Assembly (NCBI RefSeq): GCF_043555865.1
Contig: NZ_JBIGHY010000002.1
Coordinates: 62,001-126,000 of the forward strand
Direction: 5' to 3'
DNA from: Pelomonas dachongensis
Lineage (GTDB): Bacteria; Pseudomonadota; Gammaproteobacteria; Burkholderiales; Burkholderiaceae_C
Length of the DNA: 64,000 nt
Shown here: piece after piece, positions 8,142-16,792 of the stretch
Layout: each line of letters starts with the position of its first letter
Position numbering within the stretch: position 1 is the first letter of the stretch
The notes under the pieces: generated by a model
Databases searched by the model: none
The model's input: only the letters and a program-made list of their open reading frames with translations
What the model was told of the DNA's origin: nothing
Made by a program: the position numbers and the translations under genes

Positions 8142-9422
8142 TCAGATCAGTTGCAGCAGCGTGTCCGCCATGCGCGCCGCCGCGCCGCGATGCGCGGTGG
8201 CGAATGCGAGCGCCTGCGCGCCCATGGCCTCGCGCGCCGCGTCGTCGGCACACAGTTGCAGGCCGCGCTGCACCGCCGCGCTGAGGTCGGTGCAGCGCTC
8301 GGCCGCGCCCGCCGACAGCGCGAGCGTGGTGGCCTCGGCGAAATTGAACGTGTGCGGCCCCGCCAGCACCGGGCAGCCGCACGCGGCGGCCTCGATGAGG
8401 TTCTGGCCACCCAGCGGCTCAAAGCTGCCACCCAGCAGCGCGACGCTCGCCAGGCCGTAGTACAGCGGCATCTCGCGCATCGAGTCGCCCAGCCAGATGT
8501 CTACCATCAGGGCCTCTGCCGGCGGTGCGTCGCTCCACGTGCTGCGCCGCGCCAGCGTCAACCCGGCTGTTTTCACGAGTGCGGCGACCTCGTCGAAGCG
8601 CTGCGGGTGGCGGGGCACGATGGCGAGCAAGGGCCGCGCACTGGCAGGCAGCTGCGTCCACGCGGCCAGCAGCGCGGCTTCCTCCCCTTCGCGGCTGACG
8701 GCCAGCATCAGCACGGGGCGGGCCAACAGCGCCGCCCAGGCCTGGCCGCGGGCGATCAGCGTGGCGTCCACGGCGATGTCGTACTTGAGGTTGCCGGCCA
8801 CCTCCACTCGCGGCGCGCCCATCGCGCGGATACGAGCCGCATCGGGTTCGGTCTGCGCCAGCGCCAGCCGCAGGCGGCGCGCTGCCGGGCGCAACAGCGA
8901 TGCGAACCGCAGGCCCTGGCGCAGGCTTTTCTCGGACAGGCGGGCGTTCGCCAACACCATGGGCAGGCGGGCCAGCTCGGCCTCGCGCTGCAGCGTGGGC
9001 CAGACCTCGGTCTCCATCAGCACGCCCAGGCGTGGCTGCCAGTGGCGCAGGAAGCGGCGCACAGCGCCGGGGCTGTCATAGGGCAGCCACGCCTGCGCGT
9101 GGCCTTCGCCCAGGTGCTGCAGCAGCGCCGCACCGGCCTCGCGGCCCGTGGCAGTCGAGTGCGTCAACAGCACGCGCAGCGCGGGCTCGCGTTCGCGCAG
9201 CGCAGTGATGAGCGCGCTGGCCGCGCGCGTCTCGCCCAGCGACACGGCATGTATCCAGAAGCGGCCGCGTTCCGTGCGACCGTCGTAGAAGCCCAGACGC
9301 TCGCCGAGCGCATGGCGATACAGCGGCTCCTGGGCGCCGCGACGCCACAGGCGCAGCAGGTACAAAGGCGTCAACAGACGCAGCGCGGCGCCGTACAGGA
9401 CCAGCGCCAGAGCTTGGCGCAT
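8142..9422 (-). CDS. waaA: 3-deoxy-D-manno-octulosonic acid (Kdo) transferase
   Basis: 426-aa inner-membrane glycosyltransferase that adds Kdo to lipid A, an essential step of LPS core assembly. The N-terminal membrane anchor, the ERLGFYDGRT segment, the catalytic-region motif IHAVSLGETRAA, the LTHSTATGRE stretch and, in the C-terminal half, GGSFEPLGGQNLIEAAACGCPVLAGPHTFNF (read in parts) are all standard WaaA features. I used the ATG at 9422; a TTG one codon upstream is also possible. The start overlaps the stop of the upstream TPR gene as TGATG, so the two are coupled. Confidence 0.95.
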   Translation of the reverse strand: MRQALALVLYGAALRLLTPLYLLRLWRRGAQEPLYRHALGERLGFYDGRTERGRFWIHAVSLGETRAASALITALREREPALRVLLTHSTATGREAGAALLQHLGEGHAQAWLPYDSPGAVRRFLRHWQPRLGVLMETEVWPTLQREAELARLPMVLANARLSEKSLRQGLRFASLLRPAARRLRLALAQTEPDAARIRAMGAPRVEVAGNLKYDIAVDATLIARGQAWAALLARPVLMLAVSREGEEAALLAAWTQLPASARPLLAIVPRHPQRFDEVAALVKTAGLTLARRSTWSDAPPAEALMVDIWLGDSMREMPLYYGLASVALLGGSFEPLGGQNLIEAAACGCPVLAGPHTFNFAEATTLALSAGAAERCTDLSAAVQRGLQLCADDAAREAMGAQALAFATAHRGAAARMADTLLQLI

Positions 9423-10177
9423 CAACCGGCTTTCCTGGCGCGGGCCTGCGCGGCCCGCAGGCGCTGCATGACGGGTTCGTTGAGATGGCGGCTACCGGCG
9501 TTCCAGAGCTTCACCTGGCGGTCGGCCTCGGCCTGCAGCCGCGTGGCGGTTACGGTGTCGCCGCTGTCCAGTGCCCAGATCAGGTACTCGGCATGCGCCT
9601 CGAAGCTGGCATGCCGGCTCACGGCAGCCTCGAAGTGCTCGCGCGCTGCGGCGCTGTTGCCGGTGCCGGCGTGGCTGCGGGCCAGCAGCAGCAGGACCTG
9701 GTCAGGGCGGAAGCCGGGACGGTCGGCCAGCAGGGCGATCAGATGAGGCAGGGCGGCGTCAAAGCGCTCGCAGGCTACGTGGGCCCGTGCGGCGCCGAAG
9801 CGCATGTCGGGGTCGTTGGCGAAGGGGCCGCTCAGCGTGGACTCGAAGATGCGGGCGGCCTCCGCCGCATCGCCTGATGCCAGCAGCGCCTCGGCCAGGC
9901 GCATCTGGTGCTGCGCCGTGGGCGACACCTCCAGCGCCGCGCGGGCCTCGCGCACATCGCGGCCCGGGTCCATCGCACGAGCCACGGCGGACACCGACCG
10001 CGTGGCGCTGCGCTGCACGCGCGAGTTAGGCAGATAGACCGCGAACAGGTAGACCACGCTGCCCAGGAACGGGAACATGAACAGGATGAGCAGCCAGTAC
10101 AGCGGCTGGCCGCTGCGCACGGCATGGACCGCGCACAGCAGTGCGATCAGGAAGTACAGGCCGCCGATCAATGGCAT
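9422..10177 (-). CDS. Membrane-anchored TPR protein
   Basis: 251-aa protein. Residues 1-50 hold two hydrophobic segments (IGGLYFLIALLCAVHAV and YWLLILFMFPFLGSVVYLF) like the N-terminus of cardiolipin-synthase-type PLDc_N domains. The rest is helical with TPR-like repeats (LAEALLASGDAAEAARIFE, FDAALPHLIALLADRP, ARSHAGTGNSAAAREHFEAA). The TPR part should face the cytoplasm. Its stop is coupled to waaA, so a role in LPS assembly is possible, but nothing in the sequence proves it. No catalytic motif is seen. Confidence 0.8.
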   Translation of the reverse strand: MPLIGGLYFLIALLCAVHAVRSGQPLYWLLILFMFPFLGSVVYLFAVYLPNSRVQRSATRSVSAVARAMDPGRDVREARAALEVSPTAQHQMRLAEALLASGDAAEAARIFESTLSGPFANDPDMRFGAARAHVACERFDAALPHLIALLADRPGFRPDQVLLLLARSHAGTGNSAAAREHFEAAVSRHASFEAHAEYLIWALDSGDTVTATRLQAEADRQVKLWNAGSRHLNEPVMQRLRAAQARARKAG

Positions 10178-10225
10178 GGTGTTTCCGCCCTGTGCGAGTA
10201 AAAGGCGGCTCTGCTGCCGCCTGCC

Positions 10226-10450
10226 TCAACCCCGCCAACCGCTGCGATGGGTTGGCCTCGACTTCAGTCCCATGGGCCAGAGCAGGTACAGCAGCGCTCC
10301 CATCAGCGGCATGGAAAGAAACTCGACCAGCCAGACCCTCGGCTGGTCGTATCGCACGACGCTACGCCAGCACAGCAGTGCCGGCAGGACGCAAAGCAGC
10401 CCCAGCCCAAGCAGGGGCAGGGTCATCCAGGCGCTCGAGCTGCTCTGCAT
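10226..10450 (-). CDS. Small two-helix membrane protein
   Basis: 74 aa with two hydrophobic helices (TLPLLGLGLLCVLPALLCW and FLSMPLMGALLYLLWPMGL) and basic residues at the end (KSRPTHRSGWRG). It starts 8 bases after the stop of the phosphomannomutase gene on the same strand. No named family is recognised. Its layout, a membrane helix pair ending GALLYLLWP, is similar in style to the N-terminus of the TPR membrane protein that follows 48 bases downstream. It could also be an unexpressed frame. Confidence 0.5.
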   Translation of the reverse strand: MQSSSSAWMTLPLLGLGLLCVLPALLCWRSVVRYDQPRVWLVEFLSMPLMGALLYLLWPMGLKSRPTHRSGWRG

Positions 10451-10458
10451 GAGCGAGC

Positions 10459-11856
10459 TCAGTGGCCAGCGGCAAACGTCGCGTCCGGCTTCACGCGCTT
10501 GAGCTGGGCCAGCACATCGTGCTGGATGCGCTCCAGCGCCTCGGGCGTGTGGCCTTCGAAGCGCAGCACCAGCACCGGCGTGGTGTTGGACGGACGGATC
10601 AGGCCGAAGCCATCCGCGTACTCGAAGCGCATGCCGTCGATGGTGTTGATCTCCACAGCGCCGGGCAGGTCGGCCAGCGTGACCAGCTCCTTGAGCTGCT
10701 TGACGACCTCGTGGTGCTCGCCTTCGGCGCAGGGCACGTTGATCTCGGGCGTATTGAAGCTGTTGGGCAGGCCCTTCAGTGTGGCGCTGGGGTCGGCGTC
10801 GCGGGACAGGATCTCCAGCATGCGGCCGGCCGTGTACATCGCGTCGTCAAAACCGTACCAGCGCTCGGCGAAGAAGATGTGGCCCGACAGCTCGCCGGCC
10901 AGCGGCGCGCCGGTTTCCTTCAGCTTCGCCTTGGCCAGCGAGTGGCCGGTCATCCACATCAGCGGCTTGCCGCCGTGTTCGGTGATCCACGGTGCCAGGC
11001 GTTGCGTGCACTTGACGTCGAAAATGATCTCCGCACCGGGCTGGCGCTTCAGGATATCGGCGGCCAGAAGCATGATCTGCCGGTCTGGCATGATCATTTC
11101 GCCGTCCTTCGTGACGATGCCAAGGCGGTCGCCGTCGCCGTCGAAGGCCAGGCCCAGTTCAGCATCGGTAGCGTGGACGATCTTCTTCAGGTCTTCCAGG
11201 TTCTCGGGGCGGCTCGGGTCCGGGTGGTGGTTGGGGAAGTCGCCGTCCACCTTGGAGAAGATGTCGACGACCTCGCAGCCCAGCGCGCGCAGGATGGCCG
11301 GGGCCGAGGCGCCAGGGATGCCGTTGCCGCTGTCGACGACGACCTTCATCGGGCGCGCCAACTTGCAGTCCTTGACGATGCGGGCGGCGTACTCGGGGCC
11401 GACGTCCATCGTGCCCACGCGACCCTTCCCAGTGGCGTAGTCCTCGGCCTCGATGCGCTTCTTGAGGCCCTGGATCTGCTCACCGTAGACGGCGGCGCCC
11501 TTGAGCACCATCTTGAAGCCGTTGTAATCCTTGGGGTTGTGGCTGCCGGTAACCATGATGCCGGAGTTGCAGCCGTGCTTGCCGCGCGTGGCGGCCACGT
11601 AGTACAGCATGGGCGTCGTCACGGCGCCGATGTCGACGACGTCCAGGCCGGTCGACGCGATGCCGCGGATCAGCGCGGCCACCAGGCCGGGGCCCGACAG
11701 TCGGCCATCACGACCCACGGCCACGGCTTTTTCACCCAGCGCCTTGGCTTCGGTGCCGAAGGACTTGCCCAGGTGTTCGGCGAGCGCCTCGTCCAAGGTC
11801 GTGCCGACGACACCGCGGATGTCATAGGCTTTGAAGATGGAAGCGTTGACCTGCAT
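10459..11856 (-). CDS. algC: Phosphomannomutase/phosphoglucomutase
   Basis: 465-aa alpha-D-phosphohexomutase of the AlgC type. It interconverts hexose 1- and 6-phosphates for LPS and exopolysaccharide precursors. Key sites are visible: the active-site phosphoserine loop TGSHNP (Ser105), the Mg2+ loop DGDGDR (about residue 238) and the sugar loop GELSGHIFF. The start at 11856 (MQVNASIFKAYDIRG) has a strong GAGGGAA ribosome site and matches the family N-terminus; an in-frame extension to 11919 is unlikely. The symbol is given by family resemblance. Confidence 0.95.
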   Translation of the reverse strand: MQVNASIFKAYDIRGVVGTTLDEALAEHLGKSFGTEAKALGEKAVAVGRDGRLSGPGLVAALIRGIASTGLDVVDIGAVTTPMLYYVAATRGKHGCNSGIMVTGSHNPKDYNGFKMVLKGAAVYGEQIQGLKKRIEAEDYATGKGRVGTMDVGPEYAARIVKDCKLARPMKVVVDSGNGIPGASAPAILRALGCEVVDIFSKVDGDFPNHHPDPSRPENLEDLKKIVHATDAELGLAFDGDGDRLGIVTKDGEMIMPDRQIMLLAADILKRQPGAEIIFDVKCTQRLAPWITEHGGKPLMWMTGHSLAKAKLKETGAPLAGELSGHIFFAERWYGFDDAMYTAGRMLEILSRDADPSATLKGLPNSFNTPEINVPCAEGEHHEVVKQLKELVTLADLPGAVEINTIDGMRFEYADGFGLIRPSNTTPVLVLRFEGHTPEALERIQHDVLAQLKRVKPDATFAAGH

Positions 11857-11989
11857 GAATTCCCTCGGTAGCTGGATTTGAAAGCGGGCCGGATTGTAGG
11901 CATGGGGGTGTCTTGCCATTCATCGCGCCGCCTGTCGATCCGTCACTCATGCAAGGGGCATGCCGAGGCGGCTTCCTACACTCGCGGCC

Positions 11990-13111
11990 ATGACCTTCAC
12001 CCAGGAATTCGCCCAGGCTCTGCGCCATCAGCGCACGCTGATGAAGCACCGCCCGGATCGGCTGCGCGTGCGGCTGCTGATCTACCTGCTGTGGCTGCTG
12101 GGATTCGGCTTCTTCTTCGCCACCATCCACGGCCTGCAGAACGGTCGTCTCGGTGCGGCGTCCTGGTGGCGGCACGACCTGGCGGGGCACCTGCTCGTCA
12201 GCGCCTGCGTGACGAGCTGCTTCTTCCTGGTTTTTCGCGGCTTCGAGAAACTCGCCCCGCAGCGCTGGATCGACGCCATCGTCGGCTGGCGCGACTGGCG
12301 CGCCGGGCTGTTCTACGCCGGGGTGTCGGTAGCCTGCTCGGCGGTCGGCATCGTCATCGGCTTGGCGGCGGTGAATGCGGCCTGGGGCTTGCCTGGCTGG
12401 AGCAGGGCGCTGGCCAAGCCCGCCTTCTGGGGGCAGTTCCTCGGCATCTCGGTGGTGATTTCCGGCTTCCTCGGCTGGCGCTACCGCGCCCGCTGGAAGC
12501 AGGAGCAGATGCAGGCGCGCATCACCGAGGCGCAGCTGAAGCTGCTGCAGGGCCAGATCGAGCCGCACTTCCTGTTCAACACGCTGGCCAACGTGCAAAG
12601 CCTTATCGACTTCGACCCCGACCGGGCCAAGCTGATGCTGGAACGCTTCACCGACTACCTGCGCGCCAGCCTCGGTCAACTGCGCGGCGAGTCGACGACG
12701 CTGGCGCAGGAGTTCGGCATGCTGGAGGCGTACCTGGGCCTGATGCAGTTGCGCATGGGCGAGCGGCTGCGCCTGCGGCTGGACCTGCCGGCCGCGCTGA
12801 GCGGCGTCGAGCTGCCGCCGCTGCTGGTCCAGCCCCTGGTGGAGAACGCCATCCACCATGGCCTGGAGCCGCAGATCGCCGGCGGTGAGATCGCCGTGAC
12901 GGCCCGCCGCGAGGCCAGCGGGCTGTGCATCGACGTCGAGGACGACGGCCAGGGGCTGGACGGCCCGCGCCGGCGCCCCGGCAACGGCGTCGCACTGGCC
13001 AACATCCGCGAGCGGCTCGCCACCCGTTGGGGCGCCGCCGCCACGCTGGAGCTGCAGCGCCGCGATGACGGCGGCACGCGCGCCCGCATCCGCATTCCAC
13101 TCGACACCTGA
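11990..13111 (+). CDS. LytS/YehU-type sensor histidine kinase
   Basis: 373-aa membrane sensor. About four hydrophobic segments fill residues 20-165 (IYLLWLLGFGFFFATIHG, HLLVSACVTSCFFLVF, GVSVACSAVGIVIGLAAV, FLGISVVISGFLGW). Then comes the His_kinase domain with the phospho-acceptor His193 in QIEPHFLFNTLANVQ, and a HATPase_c domain with PLVENAIHHGLEP (N box) and DVEDDGQGL (G1). I chose the ATG at 11990 (MTFTQEF); an in-frame ATG at 11960 is possible, but neither has a strong ribosome site. The response regulator follows after 3 bases. The stimulus is unknown. Confidence 0.9.
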   Translation: MTFTQEFAQALRHQRTLMKHRPDRLRVRLLIYLLWLLGFGFFFATIHGLQNGRLGAASWWRHDLAGHLLVSACVTSCFFLVFRGFEKLAPQRWIDAIVGWRDWRAGLFYAGVSVACSAVGIVIGLAAVNAAWGLPGWSRALAKPAFWGQFLGISVVISGFLGWRYRARWKQEQMQARITEAQLKLLQGQIEPHFLFNTLANVQSLIDFDPDRAKLMLERFTDYLRASLGQLRGESTTLAQEFGMLEAYLGLMQLRMGERLRLRLDLPAALSGVELPPLLVQPLVENAIHHGLEPQIAGGEIAVTARREASGLCIDVEDDGQGLDGPRRRPGNGVALANIRERLATRWGAAATLELQRRDDGGTRARIRIPLDT

Positions 13112-13114
13112 ACC

Positions 13115-13888
13115 ATGCCCACCGCACTCATCGCCGACGACGAAACCCATCTGGCCCAGTACCTGAGCGCCCAGCTCGCGCAGGCCTGGCCCGAACTGCA
13201 GATCGTGAAGATCGCCGCCAACGGCGTCGAAGCGGCGCAGGCCATCGCGCAGCTGGAGCCCGACTTCGCCTTCCTGGACATCCAGATGCCCGGCCTGACC
13301 GGGCTGGAGGTGGCCCAGGGCATCGAGGGCAGCACGCGCGTGATCTTCGTGACGGCCTACGACCAGTACGCCGTGGAGGCCTTCGAGGCACGCGCGGTGG
13401 ACTACCTGCTGAAGCCGCTGAAGGCCGAGCGGCTGGCCGGCTGCGTGGCGCGGCTGCGCGAGGCCGCGCCGGGAGGTGGCGGCCCGGACGGCCCAGAAGG
13501 CGCGCTCGCGGAGACGCTGAAACGCCTGCTGCCTGGCGTGGTAGGCGCGGCCGCTGCACCGGCCCGGCTGCGCTACATCCGCGCGGCGCAGGGCGACCTG
13601 GTGCACCAGGTGCCGGTTGACGACGTGCTGTTTTTCCACGCCGACGACAAGTACACCATCGTGCAGACGGGCACGGCCGAGCACCTGATCCGCACGCCCA
13701 TCTTCGAACTGGCCGGCCAACTGGACCCGGACCGCTTCTGGCAGGTGCACCGCTCCACCATCATCAACCTGGACCACCTCGCCGGCACACGCCGCGACGA
13801 GCAAAGCCGGCTATTCGTGCGCGTGCGCGGCCAGGGGCGCGAGCTGCCCGTCAGCCGCGCCTACGTCCACCTGTTCAAGGCGATGTGA
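13115..13888 (+). CDS. LytTR-family response regulator
   Basis: 257 aa. The receiver domain is complete: acidic pair DDE (8-10), phospho-acceptor Asp55 in FLDIQMPG, Thr in VTAYDQYA and Lys in LLKPLKAE. A linker rich in Gly/Pro/Ala is followed by a LytTR DNA-binding domain from about residue 150 (LRYIRAAQGDLVHQV, FFHADDKYTIVQTG, FWQVHRSTIINLDHL). It is the partner of the upstream LytS-type kinase. Such pairs bind direct-repeat sites; I could not define the targets. Its stop TGA (13886-13888) lies 77 bases before the preferred Ada-AlkA start. Confidence 0.93.
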   Translation: MPTALIADDETHLAQYLSAQLAQAWPELQIVKIAANGVEAAQAIAQLEPDFAFLDIQMPGLTGLEVAQGIEGSTRVIFVTAYDQYAVEAFEARAVDYLLKPLKAERLAGCVARLREAAPGGGGPDGPEGALAETLKRLLPGVVGAAAAPARLRYIRAAQGDLVHQVPVDDVLFFHADDKYTIVQTGTAEHLIRTPIFELAGQLDPDRFWQVHRSTIINLDHLAGTRRDEQSRLFVRVRGQGRELPVSRAYVHLFKAM

Positions 13889-13965
13889 CGGCGGCTCCTG
13901 GCGCTGCCAGGGGCATGTCCGAAAACTGCCAGATGCTGGCCGCCTCGCGGCCTAGACTGCCTGCC

Positions 13966-15408
13966 ATGTTGTCCGAGACCCTGCCGCCAGATGCCGCTTA
14001 CGCTGCCCTGCAGGCGCGCGACGCACGCTTCGATGGCCGGCTCTACGTGGGCGTCACGTCCACCGGGATCTACTGCCGCCCGGTCTGCCGCGTGCGCCTG
14101 CCGCGGCGCGAGAACTGCCGCTTTTTCTCGACGGCGGCGCAGGCCGAGGCCGAGCGTTTTCGCCCTTGCATGAAGTGCCGGCCCGAGCTCGCGCCGCGCG
14201 CGCTGCCCTGGACGACGATGGACGCGTCGCGCACGCTCGCTGCCCAGGCCGCCACGTGGCTGGATTCTTGCGACGACGCCGATGCCAGCCTTGAAGACCT
14301 GGCGACCCACCTCGGCATTACCAGCCGCCACCTGCGTCGCATCTTCCAGGCCGAGCACGGCGTGGCGCCGCTGCAATACCTGCAGACGCGCCGCCTGCTT
14401 CTGGCCAAGGCCTTGCTGACCGATAGCGCGCTGCCCGTCCACGAGGTCGCGTTCGCGGCCGGCTTTGCCAGCCTGCGGCGCTTCAACGCCGCCTTCCTTG
14501 AGCATTACCGGCTGCAGCCCAGCGCACTCAGGAAGCAGGGTGGGAGCAGGGCGCCGCTGTCACGCCTGCGGCTGAGCTACCGCGAGCCCTACGACGTGGC
14601 CGGCGTGCTGGCCTTCCTGGCGCCGCGCGCGGTGGCTGGCGTGGAGGTTGTCGGCGACGACCGCATCACGCGCAGCCTCGCGCTGGTGCATGCCGGGCAA
14701 CGCCACGAGGGTTGGTTGCGCGTCACGTTCGAGAAGCCGGGTGAGGTCGCCATCGAACTGTCATCGACGCTGTGGCCGGCCGTCGGCTCGCTGCTGCCGC
14801 GGCTGCGGCGCTGGCTGGACCTGGATGCCGACCCCGAGGCGATCGCGTCGTCGCTGGGCGAAGGTGTTGTCGCCGGGCAGCGCCTGCCGGGCTGCCTGGA
14901 CCGCTTCGAGCTGACCGTGCGCGCCGTGCTGGGCCAGCAGGTGACGGTCGCTGCGGCGCGCACGCTGGCGGGGCGCTTCGTCCAGCGTTTCGGCGACGTG
15001 CTGGCCGATGCGCCTGAGGACTGCACACGCCTGTTCCCGACGCCCGAACGCATCGCCACTGCGACCCGTGACGACATCGCGTCGCTGGGCATCATCGGCC
15101 GTCGCGCCGACAGCCTCATCGCGCTGGCGCAGGCCTGGCCCACGCTGGCGTTCGCGCGCCGCGAGGGCACGCCGGAAGCGGCGGCGGCGCAGCTGTGCGA
15201 CATCCCCGGCATCGGCCCCTGGACGGCCAGCTACATGCTGATGCGCGGCTGGAGCTGGCCCGATGCCTTCCCGCCGGGCGACGTGGTGCTGCGCAAGGCG
15301 CTCAGCGCCGGCGGGCCTCTGGTGTCGCCCACCAACTATCTCGAAGCGGCCGAACGCTGGCGCCCTTTTCGCAGCTACGCCGTCCTGCATCTCTGGAGAC
15401 ACGCATGA
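13966..15408 (+). CDS. alkA: Ada-AlkA fusion: alkylated-DNA repair glycosylase/regulator
   Basis: 480-aa protein. The N-terminal Ada zinc domain has all four cysteines at E. coli Ada spacing (Cys37, Cys41, Cys68, Cys71; motifs CRPVC and CMKC). Next is an AraC-type HTH (LATHLGITSRHLRRIF, and VAFAAGFASLRRFNAAF), then an AlkA DNA-glycosylase domain with the helix-hairpin-helix PGIGPWTASYMLMRGW and the catalytic Asp in PPGDVVLRKAL. It removes alkylated bases and probably activates its own operon. I prefer the ATG at 13966 (MLSETLPPDAAY); an ATG at 13885, overlapping the response regulator stop, would add 27 residues. It is coupled to ogt by ATGA. Confidence 0.93.
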   Translation: MLSETLPPDAAYAALQARDARFDGRLYVGVTSTGIYCRPVCRVRLPRRENCRFFSTAAQAEAERFRPCMKCRPELAPRALPWTTMDASRTLAAQAATWLDSCDDADASLEDLATHLGITSRHLRRIFQAEHGVAPLQYLQTRRLLLAKALLTDSALPVHEVAFAAGFASLRRFNAAFLEHYRLQPSALRKQGGSRAPLSRLRLSYREPYDVAGVLAFLAPRAVAGVEVVGDDRITRSLALVHAGQRHEGWLRVTFEKPGEVAIELSSTLWPAVGSLLPRLRRWLDLDADPEAIASSLGEGVVAGQRLPGCLDRFELTVRAVLGQQVTVAAARTLAGRFVQRFGDVLADAPEDCTRLFPTPERIATATRDDIASLGIIGRRADSLIALAQAWPTLAFARREGTPEAAAAQLCDIPGIGPWTASYMLMRGWSWPDAFPPGDVVLRKALSAGGPLVSPTNYLEAAERWRPFRSYAVLHLWRHA

Positions 15409-15893
15409 ACCACCACATCCTGCAACGCCGAATCGCCACGCCGCTAGGCCCGCTGACGGCCGCTCGCAGCGCCGCGGGCCTGTCGGGCCTGTGGTTCGAC
15501 GACCAGAAGCACCACCCCGGCACGCTGCAGGTGCCGCACGACGATGGCAGCGACCCGGTGCTGTCGGCCACGGCCACCGCGCTGACGGCCTATTTCAGCG
15601 GCAAGGCTTTCCAGCTGCCGCCGCTGGACCCGGCCGGCACGGCCTTCCAGCGTGCGGTCTGGCAGGCGCTGCTGGAGATTCCGGCGGGCGTGCCCGACAC
15701 CTATGGCGCGCTGGCCGCGCGGCTGGGCCGGGCCAGTGCCGCACGTGCGCTAGGCGCGGCGGTGGGGCGCAACCCCATCTCGGTGCTGGTGCCCTGCCAC
15801 CGTGTCGTCGGCGCTGACGGGTCTCTCACAGGCTATGCCGGCGGGCTGCATCGCAAGCAGGTCTTGCTGCGCCTGGAGAATGCCGACGCATGA
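15405..15893 (+). CDS. ogt: Methylated-DNA-protein-cysteine methyltransferase
   Basis: 162-aa suicide enzyme that takes methyl groups from O6-methylguanine. The active-site motif PCHRV is present (Cys131), with the upstream helix FQRAVWQALLEIPAG and the DNA-binding YGALAARLGRASAARALG. Its ATG overlaps the Ada-AlkA stop (ATGA), and its own stop overlaps the EamA start in the same way. Together with Ada-AlkA it forms an alkylation-damage response unit. Confidence 0.96.
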   Translation: MNHHILQRRIATPLGPLTAARSAAGLSGLWFDDQKHHPGTLQVPHDDGSDPVLSATATALTAYFSGKAFQLPPLDPAGTAFQRAVWQALLEIPAGVPDTYGALAARLGRASAARALGAAVGRNPISVLVPCHRVVGADGSLTGYAGGLHRKQVLLRLENADA

Positions 15894-16792
15894 AGACCTT
15901 CGATCTCGGCGAGCTGGTGTTGCTCGCGGCGCTGTGGGGCGCTTCCTTCCTGTTCATGCGGCTGGGCGCGCATGAATTCGGTCCCCTCGCGCTGGCGTTC
16001 GTTCGTGTGGGCCTGGCCACGATCTTGCTGAGTCCATTGCTGGCGTCGCGCGGCGGCCTGGGGGCGCTGCGCACGCACTGGAAGCCCCTGCTACTGGTGG
16101 GCGCGCTGAACAGTGCCATCCCGTTCGCGCTGTTCTCGTTCGCGGCGCTATCCATCACTGCGGGCCTGTCCAGCATCGTCAACGCGACGACGCCGCTGTG
16201 GACGGCCATCGTCGCCTTTGTCTGGCTGCGCCAGGGGCTGACGAAGCTGCGCGTGCTGGGGCTGGTGATCGGCTTCGCGGGCGTGGCCTTCCTGGCGTGG
16301 GACAAGGCGAGCTTCAAGCCAGGCGCCGACCACACCGGCCTGTGGGCCGTGCTGGCCTGCGCGGTGGCCACGCTGTGCTACGGCCTGGCCGCCAACGCGA
16401 CCAAGCGCTGGCTGACCGGCGTGCCGCCGCTGGCCGTGGCCACGGGCAGCCAGGCCGCTGCCTCGCTGCTGCTGGCACTGCCCGCGGCCTGGAAGTGGCC
16501 CGCGGCATTGCCGGGCGCCGTGGCCTGGGGCAGCGCGCTGGCGCTGGCCAGCTTGTGCACGGCGCTGGCCTACCTGATGTACTTCCGCCTGATGAGCCGC
16601 GTGGGCCCGACGAACGCGGTGTCAGTGACCTTCCTGATCCCGCTGTTCGCCATCCTGTGGGGGGCGCTGTTCCTGCACGAAGCCGTCACGGCGCAGATGG
16701 TGGCGGGCGGCGCGATCGTGCTGGTGGGCATCGCGCTCGCCTTGGGGCTGGTTCAGTCTTCGGGCTCGTCCACCAAACCATTGCCCAGGTAG
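15890..16792 (+). CDS. EamA/DMT-family permease
   Basis: 300-aa inner-membrane protein of the drug/metabolite transporter superfamily with two EamA halves, about ten helices. The first begins LVLLAALWGASFLFMRLG, the classic EamA opening; the second half has CAVATLCYGLAANATKRW and ends with FLIPLFAILWGALFLHEAVT. The ATG overlaps the ogt stop. Substrate cannot be read from sequence; the coupling to alkylation repair genes suggests export of a harmful metabolite, which is only inference. Its last 40 bases overlap the 3' end of the convergent GH35 gene. Confidence 0.92.
   Translation: MKTFDLGELVLLAALWGASFLFMRLGAHEFGPLALAFVRVGLATILLSPLLASRGGLGALRTHWKPLLLVGALNSAIPFALFSFAALSITAGLSSIVNATTPLWTAIVAFVWLRQGLTKLRVLGLVIGFAGVAFLAWDKASFKPGADHTGLWAVLACAVATLCYGLAANATKRWLTGVPPLAVATGSQAAASLLLALPAAWKWPAALPGAVAWGSALALASLCTALAYLMYFRLMSRVGPTNAVSVTFLIPLFAILWGALFLHEAVTAQMVAGGAIVLVGIALALGLVQSSGSSTKPLPR

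Noticed and set aside
8040..9746. 568-codon plus-strand frame opposite waaA
   Set aside because: Shadow of waaA and the TPR gene; only low-complexity Arg/Gln/Ala sequence.
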